This document shows positions 34,587-44,274 of a stretch of 64,000 bases of DNA, in pieces; the first letter of the stretch is position 1, and every line of letters starts with the position of its first letter. Below the pieces are notes generated by a model. That model did not search any database and was not told the origin of the DNA. It was given only the letters and a program-made list of their open reading frames with translations. This stretch comes from JBJYIN01 sp046237015 (GTDB lineage Bacteria; Pseudomonadota; Gammaproteobacteria; Enterobacterales; Enterobacteriaceae). Position numbers and translations under genes: made by a program. The stretch covers positions 62,001 to 126,000 of the forward strand of contig NZ_JBJYIN010000001.1 of assembly GCF_046237015.1 (NCBI RefSeq), in the 5' to 3' direction.

Positions 34587-35380
34587 GCCATCACCTCAGT
34601 CTTTTCCTGACGCAGAGCTGTAGCCAGATGTTGAGAGAACATATCGCGGATCAGCGGGTTTTCTCCCAGACCTTGCAGCCAGCTTTGCGTCGCAATCCCA
34701 ACCGCCTCAAGCTGGGATTTCCACGAATCTTCATCATCCGATGCCATATCGTTAGTCGCGTGATCGCCTGCAACCAGCATCAATGGCATCAGGTGTACCT
34801 TACGCACTCGTTGTAATTGCAATCGCGCAATGATGTGTTCAATTTCAGGATAACTTTCTACCGCCCCCACCAGTGCCGGAAAATGCCGAGCGGTCATCAG
34901 ATGATCGAGACAGGCGTAGGCCGAGAAGGCATGATGGCTGGCACCATGGCCCATAAAAACCACTCTTTCGTCCGCCTTTAGCGGCGGCATCTGTGCCTCT
35001 AGTGCCGTCATGAGTTGTTGATAATCATCAAAACAGCTTAACAGCGGTGTGCCCAGTACCAGGCGCTCAAACCGCCCACGGAAGGCTCTGACCTCACTCA
35101 CAACTTTTTCATACTCGTCACCGTTAATAACGTGCAAAGACTGGATCGCCACATCCTGATAGCCTTCATCCAACAGTCGTTGCAACGCCTGAGAGGGATT
35201 ATCAATCAACAAGCCATCACGGTTACGCAATTTGCGAATAATCATCTCAGAGGTAAACGCACGAAATAGGTCGCGATCGCGACAGTTCGCTGCAAGATGC
35301 TGCTCACAGGCATCAATGTTTTTCTGACGGGTATCCTGATAGCTGGTACCAAAACTGATGATCAAAAGTGCTTTCTTCAT
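34583..35380 (-). CDS. cbiK: CbiK, anaerobic sirohydrochlorin cobaltochelatase
   Basis: ATP-independent chelatase (265 residues) that inserts Co2+ into sirohydrochlorin, the first committed step of the anaerobic route. ALLIISFGTSYQDTR marks the N-terminus, and the metal-binding His residues lie in VFMGHGASHHAFSAYACLDH and LMPLMLVAGDHATND. It has no signal peptide, so it is the cytoplasmic form. Confidence 0.96.
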   Translation of the reverse strand: MKKALLIISFGTSYQDTRQKNIDACEQHLAANCRDRDLFRAFTSEMIIRKLRNRDGLLIDNPSQALQRLLDEGYQDVAIQSLHVINGDEYEKVVSEVRAFRGRFERLVLGTPLLSCFDDYQQLMTALEAQMPPLKADERVVFMGHGASHHAFSAYACLDHLMTARHFPALVGAVESYPEIEHIIARLQLQRVRKVHLMPLMLVAGDHATNDMASDDEDSWKSQLEAVGIATQSWLQGLGENPLIRDMFSQHLATALRQEKTEVMA

Positions 35381-35383
35381 TTC

Positions 35384-36178
35384 TTATCCTCGTTGCGCCT
35401 GCCAGCAGGCCAGACGATGAGCAAACGCCTCAATGGAAACCACACGATCCTGAACTGCGTTTTCCGCTACCACCGTCGGGCGGCATACGACAATGCAGGG
35501 AATATTCAACGCCAGGCTTGGCGCCACCTTTTGCTGGTAGCCCCCCTCCGCGCCTGATTCTTTGGTGATCACCACATCGGGTTGGCATAGCTCATACAGT
35601 GCCTGATTAAACCCTGCGCTAAAGGGTCCACAGTGAGCAATTATCTGCTCTACCCCCAGCCCCAATGCTTCACACTGGGCCAATACCGCCGCCGTTGGTA
35701 AGACGCGTACCAGTAAATGTTTACCCGGCAGCTTTTGCTGGTATTCCGCCAGTTCTTTACTGCCCGTCGTCAGTAACACTCTTGGGCCAAGGGTACGGGC
35801 AACCGCACAGGCCGCCTCCAGGCTCGGTACTTTATGCAGCAGAGGATGTTCGATAACATCAATATCGCTCGGTCGCTGGTAACGTGTGAGCGGTATGTGC
35901 AAACGGCGACAAACCTCCACCACATTACGGTGTAAGACGTCAGCATAGGGGTGAGAGGCATCAATCACCCAGCGTACCGGATGCGCCGTCAGGTAACTCT
36001 CCATCTCGTCCGCGTCCATACGCCCCACAACGACCTTACCGGTAATCTTTCCCGCCAGTTGGCTACCCGTATCCGTCGCAACCGATAGCCGATAGCGTTC
36101 TCCCGCAGCATCCAACGTCTGACAAACCAGCCGTGCATCGCGAGTTCCGCCAAAAACATGAATGACCGGCTGGTTCAA
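35384..36178 (-). CDS. cbiJ: CbiJ, cobalt-precorrin-6A reductase
   Basis: NADH-dependent reductase (264 residues) with a Rossmann-like start (VIHVFGGTRDARLVCQTL) and the family motif VIDASHPYAD. The start is an unusual TTG at 36178 that overlaps the cbiH stop (TTGA), so translation is probably coupled. Confidence 0.94.
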   Translation of the reverse strand: MNQPVIHVFGGTRDARLVCQTLDAAGERYRLSVATDTGSQLAGKITGKVVVGRMDADEMESYLTAHPVRWVIDASHPYADVLHRNVVEVCRRLHIPLTRYQRPSDIDVIEHPLLHKVPSLEAACAVARTLGPRVLLTTGSKELAEYQQKLPGKHLLVRVLPTAAVLAQCEALGLGVEQIIAHCGPFSAGFNQALYELCQPDVVITKESGAEGGYQQKVAPSLALNIPCIVVCRPTVVAENAVQDRVVSIEAFAHRLACWQAQRG

Positions 36179-36900
36179 AGTTCGTAACCTCGCGGAGTGA
36201 TCATCAAACCATTACGGCAGTAGGTCGTTTGATTACCAACGATCACCAGGCTGGTCATATCCACTGGCGTAAAATCCATGTTGCCAAAGGTGGTGATCCA
36301 CTTCTCTTCTTTCTTCCGACCTGCTGCTTTCACCACGCCCACTGGTCTGTCAGGTGCAACCCATGGCTGCATAAGTTCAAACGCTCGCGCTAAATGCCCT
36401 TCCCTGCCACGACTGCGCGGATTATAAAAACACACCACAAAATCCGCCTGTGCGGCAGCAATAATGCGCTTTTCGATGACTGGCCACGGCGTCAGCAAAT
36501 CACTCAGGCTGATATGGCAAAAATCATGCATCAGCGGCGCGCCCAGCAGCGATGCGGCGGCAATACTGGCCGTGATGCCCGCCACCAGACGAACTTCCAG
36601 ATCCCGTTTTTGCTGGCTAACCAGCTCTAACACCAATCCTGCCATGCCATAAATACCGGCGTCGCCGCTGCTAATCAGCGCCACTTTTTGTCCGGTCATC
36701 GCCAGATCGATAGCGGTTTGACACCGTTCAATCTCTTTACACATCCCGGTTTTGATGACCTGCTTGTCACCGGTCAACGGTTTCACCAGATGGGTATAGG
36801 TTTTGTAACCCACCACGATCTCCGCTTCACGAATGGCATCAATCGCCTCCTGCGTCATCATGGCCTCACTACCCGGCCCAATGCCTATCACGGTTAACAT
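36175..36900 (-). CDS. cbiH: CbiH, cobalt-precorrin-3 C17-methyltransferase
   Basis: SAM-dependent methylase (241 residues) that also drives ring contraction. It shows MLTVIGIGPGSEAMMTQEAI, ISSGDAGIYGMAGLVLEL and FYNPRSRGREGHL, which is characteristic of this member. The start overlaps the cbiG stop as TAATG. Confidence 0.96.
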   Translation of the reverse strand: MLTVIGIGPGSEAMMTQEAIDAIREAEIVVGYKTYTHLVKPLTGDKQVIKTGMCKEIERCQTAIDLAMTGQKVALISSGDAGIYGMAGLVLELVSQQKRDLEVRLVAGITASIAAASLLGAPLMHDFCHISLSDLLTPWPVIEKRIIAAAQADFVVCFYNPRSRGREGHLARAFELMQPWVAPDRPVGVVKAAGRKKEEKWITTFGNMDFTPVDMTSLVIVGNQTTYCRNGLMITPRGYEL

Positions 36901-37967
36901 TAATGCAATACTCCCAAAGTAATCGTGACGCCTTGCTGGCGCAGCGTCGTGCCCACCAGTTGGCCTTCACTCATCAGCCAGGCGACAGGTTGCGATACGC
37001 TACCGACACCAAGGGTTTGACGAACAAATTCAGATGCGGGAAAACGCGACTCATGGCGACGCAGCGTTTCAACGCTGAATAATTCAAAAGGGATGTGCCA
37101 GCGAAGTGCGAGCTGCTGTAACGCTGGCTCGTCCTTTTTGATGTCGACACTACCGATAGCCCGTAACGCCAGCGGATCAAGGTGGTTTTCTGCCAACTGT
37201 TGCGTTAAAAGCGTCATCAACACCGGCAAGGTTGTATTCCGGCGACAACCAATACCTGCGATCGCGCGGCGCGGCACCAGCTTGTAAACCGGCAACGCCC
37301 ATTCCGAGAGACACTCGGGCAAACTATCGCGCAGGCTGACGCAAACTAGCGCATCCAGTTCGGGTCGCGTATCCAGCGAGTCCAACGGAATAAAACCACG
37401 CACATCACAGCGCTCACGGTCGTGATGAAAAGGCGCATCCCACCACAGCCCTACCTTCCGATCGCTAATCAGCATTTGGTTCACGGTTTTTACCGTATGG
37501 CGGAAATCCTGCATGGTGGCATCCAACTGCGTCGTCAGCATATCCAGTGCAGCCATCTGGTTAACATCCGTTGCTGTCGTAATCACCGGATCGGCTCCCA
37601 GTAGCCCCGCCAGATGGCACGTTAAGGCATTGGCCCCGCCGACATGGCCAGACAACAGACTGATCACGTGTTGACCACGCTCATCAATCACCACCACGGC
37701 TGGATCGGTCAGTTTGTCGTTAAGCAGCGGCGCAATCGTTCGTACCGTTATGCCCACAGCACCAATTACGACCAACGCACGATAGTGCCCAAACGCTTCA
37801 TGCAACGTCTCACCGAAACTCCCGTCAAAGGCGATAAAACCAGGAGCCAGCAACTTTTCGCTAGTGAAGCAGGTCAGCGGCATGTGCGCACGCAACCGCT
37901 GAGCCAGACGAACACCACCGGGCGTCAGACAAAACACCGCGACCTCATCAGATCTGGCGATATTCAT
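36900..37967 (-). CDS. cbiG: CbiG, cobalt-precorrin-5A hydrolase
   Basis: Opens the delta-lactone of cobalt-precorrin-5A with loss of acetaldehyde. The 355 residues show FCLTPGGVRLAQRL, VVIDERGQHVISLLSGHVGG and ITTATDVNQMAALD in the N-terminal and central parts and AGIGCRRNT plus RFPASEFVRQTLGVGSVSQP in the C-terminal part. I choose the ATG at 37967 (MNIARSDEVAVF), which matches the Salmonella start and overlaps cbiF by 20 bp. Confidence 0.94.
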   Translation of the reverse strand: MNIARSDEVAVFCLTPGGVRLAQRLRAHMPLTCFTSEKLLAPGFIAFDGSFGETLHEAFGHYRALVVIGAVGITVRTIAPLLNDKLTDPAVVVIDERGQHVISLLSGHVGGANALTCHLAGLLGADPVITTATDVNQMAALDMLTTQLDATMQDFRHTVKTVNQMLISDRKVGLWWDAPFHHDRERCDVRGFIPLDSLDTRPELDALVCVSLRDSLPECLSEWALPVYKLVPRRAIAGIGCRRNTTLPVLMTLLTQQLAENHLDPLALRAIGSVDIKKDEPALQQLALRWHIPFELFSVETLRRHESRFPASEFVRQTLGVGSVSQPVAWLMSEGQLVGTTLRQQGVTITLGVLH

Positions 37968-38757
37968 GGCTGAACCCTGCGTCATAGAGTCGGGAGTAGT
38001 GGTATTCGTCCCCCAGAAAAGCCCCGACCAGAATCAACGCCGTCTTACGAATGGCCGCGGCGTTAACCTGTTCGGCGATATCAGCCAACGTGCCGCGTAT
38101 CGTTCGACTTTCCGGCCAGGTTGCTTTGTACACCACGGCGACGGGGGTCGTTACCGGATATCCGCCTGCAAGCAATCGCGCAACGACACCGTGGATATCC
38201 TGTACCGACAGAAAGATCGCCATAGAGGTCTGATGCTCGGCAAACGCCTCAAGCTGCTCCAGCGGCGGCATTGGCGTTCGGCCTTCAATACGGGTAATAA
38301 TCAAACTTTGCGACACTTCCGGAACGGTGTACTCCACCCCAAGTTGTGCAGCCGCCCCTAAAAACGCACTGACCCCTGGCACCGAAACAAAGCCAATGCC
38401 CTGCGCCGTTAAGGCTTCGCCTTGCTCACGAATCGATCCATATAGCGAAAGATCGCCAGTTTGCAGCCGAACCACCAATTTCCCGCTACGCACGCCGTTT
38501 ACCATCCGTTCGATGATCTGTTCGAGCGTCAGACTTGCGCTATCGTGGCAGGCCGTCCCCGGTCGACAATAGCTGAGCAATTCAGGATTAATCAGCGAAC
38601 CGGCGTAAATCACCACATCCGCTTGTTGCAGTAAGCGATAGCCTTTCAACGTAATCAGCTCGCGATCGCCCGGCCCAGCTCCAACAAACCAGACTTTTTG
38701 CGTATCAAATGTTTTTCCCGGATTATTTTCGCGGCATACATCAGCCTGCTCAGCCAT
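37948..38757 (-). CDS. cbiF: CbiF, cobalt-precorrin-4 C11-methyltransferase
   Basis: SAM-dependent methylase of 269 residues. VWFVGAGPGDRELITLKGYR, VIYAGSLINPELL, RLQTGDLSLYGSIREQ and VPGVSAFLGAAAQLG are nearly those of Salmonella CbiF. It has about 12 more N-terminal residues than the Salmonella protein, overlapping cbiT by 8 bp; an internal start is possible. Confidence 0.96.
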   Translation of the reverse strand: MAEQADVCRENNPGKTFDTQKVWFVGAGPGDRELITLKGYRLLQQADVVIYAGSLINPELLSYCRPGTACHDSASLTLEQIIERMVNGVRSGKLVVRLQTGDLSLYGSIREQGEALTAQGIGFVSVPGVSAFLGAAAQLGVEYTVPEVSQSLIITRIEGRTPMPPLEQLEAFAEHQTSMAIFLSVQDIHGVVARLLAGGYPVTTPVAVVYKATWPESRTIRGTLADIAEQVNAAAIRKTALILVGAFLGDEYHYSRLYDAGFSHEYRQI

Positions 38758-39319
38758 GTTCTTTCTCCTTGCAGCAGGAAATCAGGTAGGTGGGGTTACC
38801 GGGTTTAAAGTAATGCCCGCTGCCCAGCGATGTCAGGATGGACGTTTGTAATTGCGAGCACTCCAACAACGCAACATGCCGTGATTGCAGGTACGACAGT
38901 GCAATTTGCAGGTTATCCAGCAAAATAAACGTCAGTACCAAACGACCACCGGGCACCAGTCGTGCCAACGCCCAATCAATAAGCGCAGTCAGTTGCCCAC
39001 CGCTTCCGCCAATAAAAATAGCGTCCGCGGTTCCCGTCAGCGCTAACGGCGCTTCTCCCGCAATGATATCGATGTTACGACACGCCAGACGCTGGCAGTT
39101 CTCCGCGATCAGCGAGAGTGCTGCCGGATTACGCTCGATGGCCGTAACCCGTAGCGAGGGGAAACGTAATGCCGCCTCCAGCGCGACGCTCCCCGTTCCT
39201 GCGCCAACGTCAATCATGTGCTGCGCCCCGTTCAGCGCTAACCTTTCCAGCGCCAGCAAGCGTACTGGTTCTTTGGTCATGGGTACGCGTTGACCACGTA
39301 AAAACTCATCATCTCTCAT
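38750..39319 (-). CDS. cbiT: CbiT, cobalt-precorrin-6B C15-methyltransferase (decarboxylating)
   Basis: Class-I SAM methyltransferase (189 residues) that methylates C15 and decarboxylates the C12 acetate. MIDVGAGTGSVALEAAL is the SAM-binding motif I and DAIFIGGSGGQLTALID a conserved later motif. It overlaps cbiE by 11 bp and supplies the half that is fused to CbiE in CobL proteins. Confidence 0.95.
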   Translation of the reverse strand: MRDDEFLRGQRVPMTKEPVRLLALERLALNGAQHMIDVGAGTGSVALEAALRFPSLRVTAIERNPAALSLIAENCQRLACRNIDIIAGEAPLALTGTADAIFIGGSGGQLTALIDWALARLVPGGRLVLTFILLDNLQIALSYLQSRHVALLECSQLQTSILTSLGSGHYFKPGNPTYLISCCKEKEHG

Positions 39320-39911
39320 TGAGAATTACCACCACATTCATGTCATAGTGCTGCGCGACGTTATCTGGTTGAAGACGGTAGAATCGTTCATTCGGCAAGG
39401 ACAAATTTTCACCGATAATCAGCGTTCGGGTGAGTTGGCGTTGCAAAATAGCGTCAGCGATCGCGCGTGGTCCAATACGCCCATCCGTAACCATGCCCAC
39501 TTTGTCATGTTGCAAGATCCAGTCAAAATCCGGTTCACGCCCGTGGCTGCTGGTGAGGTAGATATCGTTCATATCCAGTGCAAGACGGGCACACAGATAC
39601 TGAATGGCGCTGATGCCGGGAATAATTCGTAGCCATTCAGAACCGAAATGAGCAGAGAGCAATTTACCAATACCGAATAACAGAGGATCGCCCGATGCCA
39701 GTACCACGACATTCTGCTGACATTGTCCGGCAAGCCAGGAAACCAATCCGGCAAGATCGGCATCCAACTTGCGGGTTGTGCCATGGAAATCAGGAAATAG
39801 CGCAAGATGCCGAGCACCACCGACCAGAATGTCGGCCATGGCGATACAATGCTGAGCTTCTGGCGTCATGTGCATAAATGTCCCCGGCCCGATGCCGACA
39901 ACCGTAATCAT
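39309..39911 (-). CDS. cbiE: CbiE, cobalt-precorrin-7 C5-methyltransferase
   Basis: SAM-dependent methylase (200 residues) of the precorrin methylase fold. MITVVGIGPGTFMHMTPEAQ, VVLASGDPLLFGIGKLL, IPGISAIQYLCARL and YLTSSHGRE identify it. It overlaps cbiD by 4 bp. Confidence 0.95.
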   Translation of the reverse strand: MITVVGIGPGTFMHMTPEAQHCIAMADILVGGARHLALFPDFHGTTRKLDADLAGLVSWLAGQCQQNVVVLASGDPLLFGIGKLLSAHFGSEWLRIIPGISAIQYLCARLALDMNDIYLTSSHGREPDFDWILQHDKVGMVTDGRIGPRAIADAILQRQLTRTLIIGENLSLPNERFYRLQPDNVAQHYDMNVVVILNER

Positions 39912-41044
39912 CGCAATGCCTCCACGATCTCGCTCACCGGGCGATTAGCCCCAATAACCTGGTTATCAAACGCAAACATGATTGCATCGACGCGAGGAGC
40001 CTCGTCAGAAAAGCGCCACATGTCGTTAATACGTTCGCAAATGCGTTGGGCAATGCGTTCATAGACCCGTTGAAAGCCCTGTTCAGCGATCAATTCCATC
40101 GCAGCCTCGGTGGTATCACACTGATTCACCGCCAGCAGTAAATCATGCGGCGCACCGAGTAGCGCCAGATTGGCGATCAGGGTTTCCATTCGACCATCTG
40201 CGATATGGCTGTGGGTGTGAAAAATCCCGGCGGCTACTTTGACCAACTTGCCGGGATGACCAATCAGTACGACATGCCGGAACTGGAGTCGCACCGTTTC
40301 CTGCAACATGTAGCCGACGAAATTGCTCATGGTGACAACCAGTTGACTGTCCAATCCCAGTTGTTCACGCACAAAACGTTCTCCGTGGTTGCCAGGAACC
40401 AGAATCACCTTATCTTGCCCAGCAGCCCGCTTCATCTCTAGCTCAAGCGCCAGCGAGCGTTTCCAGCTCTCTTCCGACATCGGCGTCACAATGCCGGTTG
40501 TGCCAATGATGGAAATACCACCGAGTATCCCTAGTCGTCCGTTATAGGTTTTTTTGGCTCGCGCTTCGCCCTCAGGCGCGAAAATCGTGATATTTGCACC
40601 GCGTGCCGGCCCGATAACCTCACGGACTGCGGCTTCAATGGTGTGTAGCGGCGTGCGGTTAATTGCTGCATGACCGATAGGTAAACCAATCCCTTTTCGC
40701 GTCACTCTGCCGACGCCCTCACCCCCCGTGATGTGAATCTCACCGTGGTCACAGAGCGTGACGCGAGCAAAAATCAACATACCGTGTGTGGCGTCTACAT
40801 CATCTCCGCCATCTTTACGAATTGCCGCCGTCGCTTGCTGTCCTTCGATCAGCGGTTGTTCTACGTTGAGATACAATGTGACGCCTGACGGTGTGACAAT
40901 CGACACCTGATCAATCACCTGCTGACGCAGTATCATCAGTGCAGCGACTTTCGCGGCTGCCGTCGCGCACGACCCCGTGGTATAGCCCTTACGGTATTGT
41001 TTTCCGTTATGCCAGACGGTATCCATCTGCGTATCGAGGCTCAC
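39908..41044 (-). CDS. cbiD: CbiD, cobalt-precorrin-5B C1-methyltransferase
   Basis: Methylates C1 in the anaerobic pathway (378 residues). The N-terminal motif GYTTGSCATAAAKVAALML is diagnostic, with GEGVGRVTRKGIGLPIGHAA and ILGGISIIGTTGIVTPMSE further on. Its presence with cbiG and cbiK confirms the cobalt-early route. It overlaps cbiC by 4 bp. Confidence 0.97.
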   Translation of the reverse strand: MSLDTQMDTVWHNGKQYRKGYTTGSCATAAAKVAALMILRQQVIDQVSIVTPSGVTLYLNVEQPLIEGQQATAAIRKDGGDDVDATHGMLIFARVTLCDHGEIHITGGEGVGRVTRKGIGLPIGHAAINRTPLHTIEAAVREVIGPARGANITIFAPEGEARAKKTYNGRLGILGGISIIGTTGIVTPMSEESWKRSLALELEMKRAAGQDKVILVPGNHGERFVREQLGLDSQLVVTMSNFVGYMLQETVRLQFRHVVLIGHPGKLVKVAAGIFHTHSHIADGRMETLIANLALLGAPHDLLLAVNQCDTTEAAMELIAEQGFQRVYERIAQRICERINDMWRFSDEAPRVDAIMFAFDNQVIGANRPVSEIVEALR

Positions 41045-41685
41045 CGCGACTCCCGCATTCGATATAGAATGGCGTTCACGATGGCGGCAGCAACATTGCT
41101 GCCACCTTTGCGTCCTTTTGCCGCGATACAGGGAAAATCGCTTTGAATTAACGCCTCTTTTGACTCGGCGGCGCCGACAAAACCAACGGGAACGCCGATG
41201 ACCGCCAACGGCGGTGTCTGTCCACCCTGTGAGCGTTCAAGGAGCCGAAACAGTGCAGTAGGCGCGTTACCAAATACAAACAGCTTTTTACCGTCTTCCT
41301 GTAACGCAATATCCACTGCCGCCATTGAACGTGTAATATTTTCTTCCCTGGCTCGTTCGACTACGCGAGGATCGCTGATAAAACAACGGCATTCACTCCC
41401 CAGTTGAGCCAGCTGCGTTTTATTAATGCCCGATAGCGCCATCGTGGTGTCGGTATAAATGATGCAACCTGCTCGTAATCCATCGGTAATCCGCGCCAGA
41501 ACGTCATCAGAAAACCACAGCACATCCAGCCAGTCAAAATCCGCCGTCGTGTGGATAACGCGCTTAATCACCGCTTCCCGATCGCGATCGGCAAAGCGGT
41601 AATTCGGGTAATCACTGGCGATAATATCGCTGATAATCTCAAAGCTGCGTTGCTCAATTTGCTGTGGTTGCTGGAGATAGTTCAT
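41041..41685 (-). CDS. cbiC: CbiC, cobalt-precorrin-8 methylmutase
   Basis: Moves the methyl group from C11 to C12 to give cobyrinic acid. The 214 residues contain IEQRSFEIISD at the N-terminus, VIHTTADFDW with the catalytic His, and IGVPVGFVGAAESKEAL, all family hallmarks. It is 31 bp downstream of cbiD's partner cbiB on the same transcript. Confidence 0.96.
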   Translation of the reverse strand: MNYLQQPQQIEQRSFEIISDIIASDYPNYRFADRDREAVIKRVIHTTADFDWLDVLWFSDDVLARITDGLRAGCIIYTDTTMALSGINKTQLAQLGSECRCFISDPRVVERAREENITRSMAAVDIALQEDGKKLFVFGNAPTALFRLLERSQGGQTPPLAVIGVPVGFVGAAESKEALIQSDFPCIAAKGRKGGSNVAAAIVNAILYRMRESR

Positions 41686-41716
41686 TCATTTTCCTTACGT
41701 TATAAAACCAGGCACG

Positions 41717-42682
41717 CTATGCGATAACAACGGCAGACAGCAGCAGCGATATCAGTGCAAACAGCAACAGTGCCAAAAGTGAAGCCACCATCATCAACTG
41801 AATACTACGGGGGATATCGCTTAACGCGATTTCCCGACAATCATCACCAAGCCACGGTTTTTCTACCCGCTCACCAAAATAATCATTCGGACCACCAAGA
41901 CGTACGCCTAGCGCCCCCGCGACTGTTGCTTCTGACCAGCCACAGTTTGGACTGGCATGCTGATAGCGGTCACGCCAACCGATGCGCAACGCCTGCCGAT
42001 AATCCGCTTTCAACAGCCATGCTGCCGTACTTAATAAAAGCCAGCTCAGTCGTGCAGGGATAAGATTCGCCACATCATCCATCCGAGCGGATACATAGCC
42101 GATGGCACGATATTTCAGGTTCTTGTAACCCACCATCGAATCCAGCGTATTCACTGCTTTGTAAGCCATCGCCAACGGCGGGCCACCAAGCAGCAAAAAA
42201 AACAGCGGAGCAATGACGCCGTCCACGCTATTTTCCGCCACCGTTTCCACCACGGCACGGGTAATTTGTGGTTTTTCAAGCCGGGAAGTATCGCGACCAA
42301 CAATCCACGAAAGCTGACGACGACTGTCGTCTAATGAACCATGTTGTAGCGCCTGGTGAACCGCCATCGCCGCATCACTCAGGCAACGACCCGCTAGCAC
42401 GGTATAAATCATCCAGACTTCCACCAGCCACCCTAGCCACGGATGAATGTGGGTCGTCAACGCAATCACACCCCAACTCAGCAGCCAGGTCAGACCCACT
42501 ACCACCAGCCACAACAACGCCCCTCCCCATCGTAACGAGCGCTCATGATGGCAACAGAGACGAATTCGGTTTTGCAACCATGAGATGAGGTTGCCGATCC
42601 AGCGCACCGGATGCGGCCAATGCGGTGGATCGCCAAGCCAATAATCCAGTAAAAAGGCGACAAACCAGGCGGACAGGATCAC
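41717..42682 (-). CDS. cbiB: CbiB, adenosylcobinamide-phosphate synthase
   Basis: Membrane enzyme (321 residues) that attaches aminopropanol phosphate to adenosylcobyric acid. It shows LDYWLGDPPHWPHPVRWIG near the N-terminus and AETVAENSVDGVIAPLFF-type motif (here VVETVAENSVDGVIAPLFF). It has several membrane segments. Its substrate side chain comes from CobD and PduX, encoded divergently at 45.8-47.7 kb. It overlaps cbiA by 4 bp. Confidence 0.96.
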   Translation of the reverse strand: MILSAWFVAFLLDYWLGDPPHWPHPVRWIGNLISWLQNRIRLCCHHERSLRWGGALLWLVVVGLTWLLSWGVIALTTHIHPWLGWLVEVWMIYTVLAGRCLSDAAMAVHQALQHGSLDDSRRQLSWIVGRDTSRLEKPQITRAVVETVAENSVDGVIAPLFFLLLGGPPLAMAYKAVNTLDSMVGYKNLKYRAIGYVSARMDDVANLIPARLSWLLLSTAAWLLKADYRQALRIGWRDRYQHASPNCGWSEATVAGALGVRLGGPNDYFGERVEKPWLGDDCREIALSDIPRSIQLMMVASLLALLLFALISLLLSAVVIA

Positions 42683-44163
42683 GGGATGAACCTCTCATCT
42701 ACACACCTGGCGGCGCTAAACCAACGGTCGAGCAAACCCGAACGCTGGGCAAAATGCACATGAAGGTAACTGGCACAGGTCTGTCGAAGCTGATATCCCC
42801 CCTGCCACTGTTTGATAACCGAACCATCACGAGATTTCGTGCAATTAAAACCAGGAAGCAGTGAAGTGGAAAAATCGGAATAGTGAAATTCATGGCCTCG
42901 CAATATCTCGCCGCGCGCGGCTAATAGCGTGTCCGTCATGGCCTGAGCGTCACAATAGCCAAAACGTGTCAGTCGTTTCCCCATCCGACTCTCTCCGGGC
43001 AACACCGCGCTCATACGATGCCGCTGCCCGCTGGCGTCTGTCAGACCTTCACCTAAATACATCAGTCCACCGCACTCCGCATAGATCGGTACATTTCGCT
43101 GGTGAGCGGCTTGCAAAGCACGGTGCATCGACGTATTCGCGGCGAGGGACTCAGCGTAAATTTCGGGATATCCACCGCCAAGATAAATCATCTGGCTATC
43201 AGGAAGACGGCGGTCATGAATCGGACTGAAACGCTGGAGACGCACACCGGCCTGCTCCAGCAAATCGAGGTTGTCCTGATAGTAAAAGTTGAAAGCATCG
43301 TCCTCCGCCAAAGCCAGCGTCAGCCCTTCGGCCAATGCTGGCGTAAACAGCGTTGGCATCTCCCCCTCCGGCAGGCAAACACCACTGCATAAACGCAGTA
43401 AGCGATCAACATCAATGGTTTCTTCTATTTGCTGCGCCAGTTTTTGCCAACGCGCATCATCACCGGTTTGGGGTTTCTCTTGTTCCGAAACCTGATGCGA
43501 TGGCGTTTGCTGAAGGTGTTCTCTGGCGGGGATCAACCCAAGATGACGGGATGGCAATGCAATGTCATCCATGACGGGTAAGCGACCCAGTACCGGGATG
43601 CCGCAATAATGCTCAATGGCATGGCGCAACAACTCATAATGCTCAGCCGAATTCACCCGGTTGACGATCACACCCGCAATGGTCAGATGAGGATCAAACT
43701 GGCGAAAACCCATTACCGTTGCCGCAATTGATGTCGATATCGCTTTACCATCCACCAGCAGCACGACCGGGCAACCAAGCTGTTTTGCCATCGCTGCCGT
43801 ACTGCAATAGTTCGGGTCCGTACCATAACCATCAAACAACCCCATGACACCTTCGATAACCGCTACATCCGCATGACGCATCCGCTGTTTATACAGGCCG
43901 TTAAGTGTTGCCGTGGGAAGCATAAAGGCGTCAAGATTGCGTGATGTCACGCCGCATATCGCGCTGTGCCAACTCGTATCGAGATAGTCCGGTCCAACCT
44001 TAAAGGGTTGAACATTTAACCCGCGCCGCATGAGTGCTCGCAAAAGCCCAAGGGTAAGCGTGGTTTTGCCGCAACCGCTGCTGGTGCCAGCAATAACAAA
44101 CGCGGCGTTGTGTCGTCCCTGCCCTGCAGAGGCATGATTATCGTGTTCCTGCACACACGGCAT
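42679..44163 (-). CDS. cbiA: CbiA, cobyrinic acid a,c-diamide synthase
   Basis: Glutamine-dependent amidotransferase (494 residues) that amidates the a and c side chains. It has an ATP domain (VIAGTSSGCGKTTLTLGLLR) and a C-terminal glutaminase with the nucleophilic Cys in PIYAECGGLMYLG and the late His in SYLHVHFAQ. It is the first gene of the operon. The ATG at 44163 directly follows the T7 tract of a terminator; the only SD-like sequence (GGGA, 7 nt upstream) is in the terminator's 3' arm. No other good in-frame start precedes the conserved part. Confidence 0.95.
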   Translation of the reverse strand: MPCVQEHDNHASAGQGRHNAAFVIAGTSSGCGKTTLTLGLLRALMRRGLNVQPFKVGPDYLDTSWHSAICGVTSRNLDAFMLPTATLNGLYKQRMRHADVAVIEGVMGLFDGYGTDPNYCSTAAMAKQLGCPVVLLVDGKAISTSIAATVMGFRQFDPHLTIAGVIVNRVNSAEHYELLRHAIEHYCGIPVLGRLPVMDDIALPSRHLGLIPAREHLQQTPSHQVSEQEKPQTGDDARWQKLAQQIEETIDVDRLLRLCSGVCLPEGEMPTLFTPALAEGLTLALAEDDAFNFYYQDNLDLLEQAGVRLQRFSPIHDRRLPDSQMIYLGGGYPEIYAESLAANTSMHRALQAAHQRNVPIYAECGGLMYLGEGLTDASGQRHRMSAVLPGESRMGKRLTRFGYCDAQAMTDTLLAARGEILRGHEFHYSDFSTSLLPGFNCTKSRDGSVIKQWQGGYQLRQTCASYLHVHFAQRSGLLDRWFSAARCVDERFIP

Positions 44164-44192
44164 AAAAAAATCCCGACATCATCGGTCGGGAC
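44164..44192 (-). terminator. Intrinsic terminator between riboswitch and cbiA
   Basis: On the minus strand TCCCGAC-CGATGAT-GTCGGGA is followed by seven T and then immediately the cbiA ATG. It is probably the expression platform of the cobalamin riboswitch. Its 3' arm also carries the only SD-like sequence for cbiA. Confidence 0.88.
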
Positions 44193-44274
44193 GTTATGCC
44201 ATAAGCTACGCTACAACGGCATTGCCGCTGTACATATCCAATGACAACCGCTTCCCACCGAAGGAGTTGTGTTT